A DNA stretch of 64,000 nt from Pempheris klunzingeri (taxonomy: Eukaryota > Chordata > Actinopteri > Acropomatiformes > Pempheridae), in NCBI RefSeq assembly GCF_042242105.1, contig NC_092024.1, positions 4,431,001-4,495,000 on the forward strand, given 5' to 3'. The notes beneath the pieces were generated by a model that saw only the letters and a list, made by a program, of their open reading frames with translations, searched no databases and had not been told where the DNA came from. A program made the translations under genes and the position numbers. Shown one piece after another: positions 59,201 through 64,000 of the stretch; position 1 is the stretch's first letter, and every line of letters starts with the position of its first letter.

Positions 59201-60202
59201 TACCACTGTTGTTAGATTTTCTTTCAATAAATTGTTTAAAATGAAGAAATTACCATTGCATGCTTCTACTTAAATGCCCTACTTTCATGATATAATATCA
59301 CTGTCGCATTAACTTTTTCCATTTTCCATAAATTTCACCTGAAAGTCAAATATCCCTAACTTTTTGTGAGTAGTGTGTATTTTGATGGTGTGTAAAATGT
59401 ACATACTTTTACCTTAACAATCAACCATACTCACTTCAGCTGTAGCACACAGTTACCACACTAGCAACTAAAGCAGTGTGATTTACCCCTGAATACAGCT
59501 GCATTCTTACTGTAGAGAGGGACCCAACCTGATTGGCTCCAGTCATATATGACACACATCATTTTTAACGATGACAATGTCAACACGAGGAAAAAAAAGA
59601 AAGATTTTTGCCATCTTGGCCATCTTCATGTGTGGTCATAAAACTGATGCGTATAGAAGAGAAATAAATCAGATTTATAGCAATGCATCTGCACTCTAAA
59701 CAGTTGGACTTCATATGACTTTCTGTCTTTCTAACGAGACAGACAGTCATTTAGTGTTTAGCGGAGGAGCTGTGAGACCTAATGTATATTTGCATTGATG
59801 TATTGGCACAAGCAGCAGGACCTTTTCAGACTGCCAGTAATGGAACTGAACAGAAATCCTTCTGGTAGAAACACACAAATACTGTTACAAATGCTGTTTA
59901 CTGCATCACTAGATATAAAGTGACCTGTCTTTTTGTCACCCAGGAACCCTCTGCCGTTCTCTGTGGAGGAAGTCACCAGAATCCAGCTTTACCCCACGAC
60001 AGATGAGCCGGTCAACATCCTGAACATTAAGAGAGGAATTGTTTCAGCACTCATGGTGCCCGTCACAGAGGATGAACAGAACAGCCTCATGGTTTGTATC
60101 TTCACAGAACCCAAAGAGGCTTCTGCAAAAAGGATCAGGAAATGAAAGAGTAATCTCTTAAAGTACATAAAGAAAAATTGAAAATAATGATGATGCAATA
60201 AG

Positions 60203-60248
<46 letters not shown>

Positions 60249-63200
60249 TTTATTGTAATAGCTCTCTATCTTATATATGTAGTATATATATAAGATAGAG
60301 AGCTATTACAATAAAAACATATTTAGGACACACAATAAATAGCATTAATATGTCAATGCACACATATCACACTATGCATTATACTAGCTTCCTCAGTGTA
60401 GCCTTGCTAAAAAACTTACCTTGAAAAGAGGACAAAAATCAAAATTGAGTAAGTGCACCTCTTCTAGAATTCAAAGCAGAATAAACATCAGTTAGACAGC
60501 ACAGACATGAGTAAACATCACGAAGTCAAACATAAATAAATGATAAAATTAGATTTTAAAATGACATAAAATGAGACAAAATACATCAAATAACATAAAT
60601 ACAATAGACCAGAAACACAGTTACAATGCAGTAACTCTAAAATTGTGAAGTTGTAAATTGATCCAAATGGAAACAAACTAAATGGAATGGAACTAAAAGT
60701 TGAATCTAATCTAATCAAAACCGATTTCTCAATATTTTTTCCAATAAAGGCAAAATTAGAGAAGGTCTTTTATTGTTCAGTGCGCCCCAGTGGCTCACCT
60801 GGCAGAGTGTGTACTACTAAGGCTTAATCCTTCCTGCAGCAGCCCGGGTTCAACTTAAACCCAGGCCCTTTGCTGCATGTCATCCCCCGTCTGTTTCCTG
60901 TCACTAATAATGAAGTCACTAATAAAGCAGAAAATGAATTAAGTAGGGGATGATTGAGTGGGGACTGACGTACTGCTGCTGTTGTTTAGGCAGGTTTCAG
61001 TTAAAAGCATATCATCAAGACTGTAGTTGGAGTTGTGGCAGGTGTTGGAACTGAGCCATGTGTTACTCTTAAAGTTTTACACTGAGATAGTCTCAGGAAG
61101 GATTACTACATCCAGAACTACTGCCGAACAGAGAGCCCTCCTTCTTTTAGTAATCCCGGCGGTGTTAGTTAGTCACGTGTTAGCATCCTCTCCTCCACTC
61201 TTCTGCGTCCATGGGACAGTGGTTTTATTCCCACACAGCAACTTCTCCTCCACATTCACTTCTAATCAGTGCAGCACTACAGTTTTCTGACTGATGAAGA
61301 TGCATTATAATAGATGTCAGATTGATCCCGTGTCTGTAAACTGAATAGCAAATGAGCACACGGCGCAGATATAAACGAAGATGCACACCACGAAAGATAA
61401 AACGAGAGTTAAAGGAGAAGTGATTACACAAGAGCACTAAATTTGCTGTCTTCTTTTTTTTCTGCCAGAGCACCGTGCACGGCCAGTGTTTAACGGACTA
61501 CCTGGTGAATGCCAGGAAGGATATCGCCACACATGTGACACTGTCCAGAGATCTGTCCCAGTGTGACCAATTCTACAGCAGGGAACTCGCCAACAGCCCC
61601 CTGGCCCTGCTGCAAAAGCTGGTGAGACATTAGCACCTGCCTTTACAGCCTATGACTGGATACTGTTTTATTGTGTATGAAGACTTTGGTAAAATATCAC
61701 ACCTGCTCGTAAAAACGAAGACTTCTGCTAAAGACAATATGGCACTTTATTAGCTTCTGAAGGGAACAAAGTCTTTGTTTTCTCTGATCTATAAGGAGGT
61801 CAGAGATCAATAGACTCTGATACATGGTCATTGACTTTAGAACAGGGAAAGGCGGGAAACAGCTTCTGGAAATTGCCAGGGGAAAAGTTGAGCATATCAA
61901 TTTAAATTAAATCAAACATCACAATCTCTGCTTACCTTAAATTGGAGAGCAATGTTTACAAAATCTATACCTGAGTTGGCTTTTCGGAGTTCAAAAGTTG
62001 GAGGGGTGTCAAAAGGCTGGTCCAGCTGGCTTCCTTTCTTCATCACAGTTAGTTTTGGACACCTAACGACTACAGTGGATGCATTAGAGACAATAGTCCA
62101 GGTTGCAAGTATTGGCCAACCTTTCTCTTTTGCGAAGGCTCTGAACATTGGTGAGGATTATTGTCACCCAGCAGCCCTGCTCTTTGCAGAAAGTTACACT
62201 TTAAATAGCACTTTATGGTACATTTTGTTTTAAGCTTCAGTTTTTACTATTTTTACTATAATTATGTGTGGCAATGTCAATAAAATCACCTCAACGAGTG
62301 CACTGCTGCTACAGTAGGACGCACTAGTAGAGCATTTGGCCTCTATGGGAAATGAAAAATGGAGTGGTTCTGTCTGTGTGACCTGCCAATGCTTTCTTAC
62401 GTCTGTCTAAACTTTTGGTGCCTAGATTGCCAAAATTAAATTAAAATAAGTGACTTCAAATCTTGAACGTATACAACATTACCATGAACACATATAAAAC
62501 ATTTTTGCTTCCAGCATCGCCCCTTGTCTAAGCTCATTACCAGCTCTCAAGACTGCAACTACCAGTTTGATAACAAGGGAAAGCACATCATGGCAGCCAT
62601 GTGCACAGAGAAACACACATACCTGCCCTTCTCTCACGAGTAAGTCATCATCTAAGTGCGTATGTATTTGTATTTATATGTGCGCTGTTACACCTTTTGC
62701 ATCATCATATAATCTGCTTTTCAGGGACAATGGAATTTCATCTGTGGTGACCCAGGATCTCAGTTTCCAAAACTCTAAAAGGATCCAGAACAGAGTATTT
62801 GGTGAGTGGTCATTTCAAGCATGCCTGGCATATATAGCTTCGGTTTACATTTCTTATTGGCCAATGCATATGTGTGCACACAGATGTGAATCCGAGCCAG
62901 AGTAAGCCACTCCACTTTGAAGACCCTGATGATAAAGCACCAGCCCAGACAAAGGACGCTGTTCTGAGTACCCTGCGGGACCTTGTGGCCTTGGCGGGCA
63001 CAGATCAGGGTCAGAAGAGGACCAGCCTTTTCCATAAGCTGGTGTCCGGCCTGCGCATTTTGAGGAATGAGACCCTGAGCCAGACAGTCTCTGAGATGGT
63101 GGACATGTCAGGCTGGCTCACCTGGCAGGCCCTGTTCCAGTGTGGAACCCCAGAATGCACCAGTGCCATCCTCCAGGTTATCAGGACCATTGATGGGGTG

Positions 63201-63939
63201 TCAGCAGAGGTGGACGCTCTGGTCTACGGGCTGAGTTTACAGTCCAACCCTGATGCCGCACGTGTTCGAGATATGCTCAGCGTGGCTCAGTATAAACAAA
63301 GCAGGGCGATCATGTACGCTCTAGCCAACACAGTCAAGAAGTAAGTGAATTAGGTATGGCTTTAAAAAGCAGACACATAATCTTTTCTTAATTTTTATAT
63401 TAATGTAGCTTTATATTTCAATCGTAAATGACCCGTTAAAGCACAGCAGTTCCATTTTGGTCAACTTTGTAATTTCTACAAGTGACCAGCAGAGGGAAAC
63501 CTCAAACCACAGCATCTTCTTCTATCCTCTCTGTCTCTCCTCCAAAGGTTCCATGAAGGAGAAGTGACTCCTGTGGTCACAGATGTGTCAAAGTTCATGG
63601 AAACACTCTTAAATGACTGCTCGGGAGAAATCCTCGATTATGACTCGGACTTTCCCAGTGACCCTAAAGAGATGTCCTTCCTCGTACTGAGGGTACTGAT
63701 AACGAATCAAGAATTCTACATTCTGTGATAAGTCAGCTCTTGTAGGGGGAATCTGACTAATAACTGATTAATACTTTTTTTCTAACCTCCAGGTTGTTGG
63801 TGTCATGGGTCAAGCCATGCAAGCCGTCAGCCCCAGCCTGATTTCCTCCATTTTACGGTGTGCTAAGAAAACAGACATTCCACTATCAAACCAAAAGGCA
63901 GCTGTACAGGCCTTTAGGTTGATGGATATTAATGATGAG
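56202..63939 (+). CDS. apob: Apolipoprotein B (N-terminal part; gene continues beyond the window)
   Basis: Eleven coding exons: 56202-56259, 57428-57469, 58043-58155, 58270-58415, 59944-60091, 61469-61621, 62515-62639, 62725-62801, 62884-63340, 63548-63692 and 63793-63939, with consistent phases and 537 codons so far. Exon 1 encodes a signal peptide (Leu-rich, small residues before Ala19). Then follows the large lipid transfer (vitellogenin N) module that binds MTP and starts lipoprotein assembly. Matches to apoB rather than vitellogenin or MTP include 'RFKAYRKYVYQYTTES', 'DEPVNILNIKRGIVSAL', 'RPLSKLITSSQDCNYQ', 'LFHKLVSGLR', 'QCGTPEC' and 'VVGVMGQAMQAVSPSLISSIL'. Cysteines of the apoB N-terminal disulfides are present. 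Secreted from liver, gut or yolk cells. The ATG at 56205 would serve equally. Fish have more than one apob; which paralogue this is cannot be settled from the sequence alone. Confidence 0.94.
56373..56604. mobile_element. TTAA-flanked MITE in apob intron 1
   Basis: TTAA at 56369-56372 and 56605-56608 brackets a 232-base unit with inverted ends CCCTTTAACCTTCTG and (reversed) CCCTTTAACCTCCTC. The interior is AT-rich and non-coding. Its size and target match the piggyBac-like unit in the kinase gene, but the end sequence differs, so it is another family. Confidence 0.65.
58742..59375 (+). mobile_element. Non-autonomous Tc1/mariner-like element in apob intron 4
   Basis: It starts CACTACTCACAAGTTT after a TA at 58740-58741 and ends AACTTTTTGTGAGTAGTG. 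A frame at 58893-59186 preserves an HTH-type DNA-binding start ('MRPRRHLTVDQQHLN', 'EVLRRRCSLSLEGHRVSSGG') followed by a jump to the transposon's 3' part ('GVDVLWPRPNLL'), so the catalytic DDE core is deleted. It is the same family as 21786-22222. Confidence 0.75.
60205..60322. repeat. (TA)n tract and 37-bp perfect hairpin in apob intron 5
   Basis: A (TA)n run (60205-60245) leads into an inverted repeat: 60242-60278 is the exact reverse complement of 60286-60322, with a 7-base loop. The arms contain TTTTTATTGTAATAGCTCTC and its complement. Flank symmetry is limited to the arms. Confidence 0.85.
60780..60935 (+). repeat. tRNA-derived SINE in apob intron 5
   Basis: Box A-like TGGCTCACCTGG (about 60791) and box B-like GGGTTCAACTT (about 60847) are about 55 bases apart, as in a tRNA-type Pol III promoter, followed by 'CCCTTTGCTGCATGTCATCCCCC' and an AATAAAG end. 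This is a common fish SINE; the box B has decayed from GGTTCGANTCC. Confidence 0.75.
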
Positions 63940-64000
63940 GTACAGTTCACACAGACCACTGAATACTTATTGACTAAAACTGGTATATTGTGAAAATGTA

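Overview
The window is nuclear DNA of a ray-finned fish, probably a percomorph teleost. The protein-coding genes are intron-rich with GT-AG introns. The intergenic and intronic DNA is full of typical teleost repeats: L2/CR1-type LINE remnants, a tRNA-derived SINE, non-autonomous hAT, Tc1-like and TTAA-flanked elements, a Gypsy-like LTR fragment and long CA/GT, GATA and TA microsatellites. I see no bacterial, organellar or CRISPR-type features. The lineage is inferred from protein and repeat character, not from a database match.

Layout, left to right: (1) 852-1625, the last coding exon of ccdc88c (Daple), followed by a probable long 3' UTR to about 5.6 kb. (2) 5.6-22.5 kb, intergenic DNA with an L2-like reverse transcriptase relic, a rearranged LTR element with two inverted LTR ends, a hAT copy nested in another repeat, and several dispersed repeats. 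(3) 22.7-27.7 kb, gpr68, a proton-sensing G-protein-coupled receptor spread over six coding exons, with a second hAT copy in intron 4. (4) 30.5-34.6 kb, a nine-coding-exon HIPK-like protein kinase with a small TTAA-flanked palindromic element in an intron. (5) 34.6-40.7 kb, intergenic, with Tc1-like and LINE fragments. (6) 40.7-49.4 kb on the minus strand, dglucy (D-glutamate cyclase) in 14 coding exons. (7) 49.4-56.1 kb, intergenic, containing a 260-bp-arm inverted repeat with a third hAT copy at its centre. (8) 56.2 kb to the window end, the first eleven coding exons of an apolipoprotein B gene, which continues past the window.

The order ccdc88c - gpr68 - dglucy, with dglucy on the opposite strand, matches the human 14q32.11 neighbourhood as I know it. 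The HIPK-like kinase between gpr68 and dglucy, and apob next to dglucy, are not part of that human block. The genes form no operon or single pathway: Daple is a Wnt/G-protein signalling scaffold, GPR68 senses extracellular acid, the kinase is probably nuclear, D-glutamate cyclase is a mitochondrial D-amino-acid enzyme in mammals, and apoB builds lipoproteins.

The most unusual observations are: the LTR element at 8517-9651, bounded by two inverted copies of the same LTR end with a 4-bp target duplication; dglucy exon 5, sandwiched between complementary UG and AC repeats; loss of two of the five classical proton-sensing histidines in gpr68 (H84 to D, H169 to Q) with the acidic triad kept; and the HIPK-like kinase lacking the family's activation-loop tyrosine.
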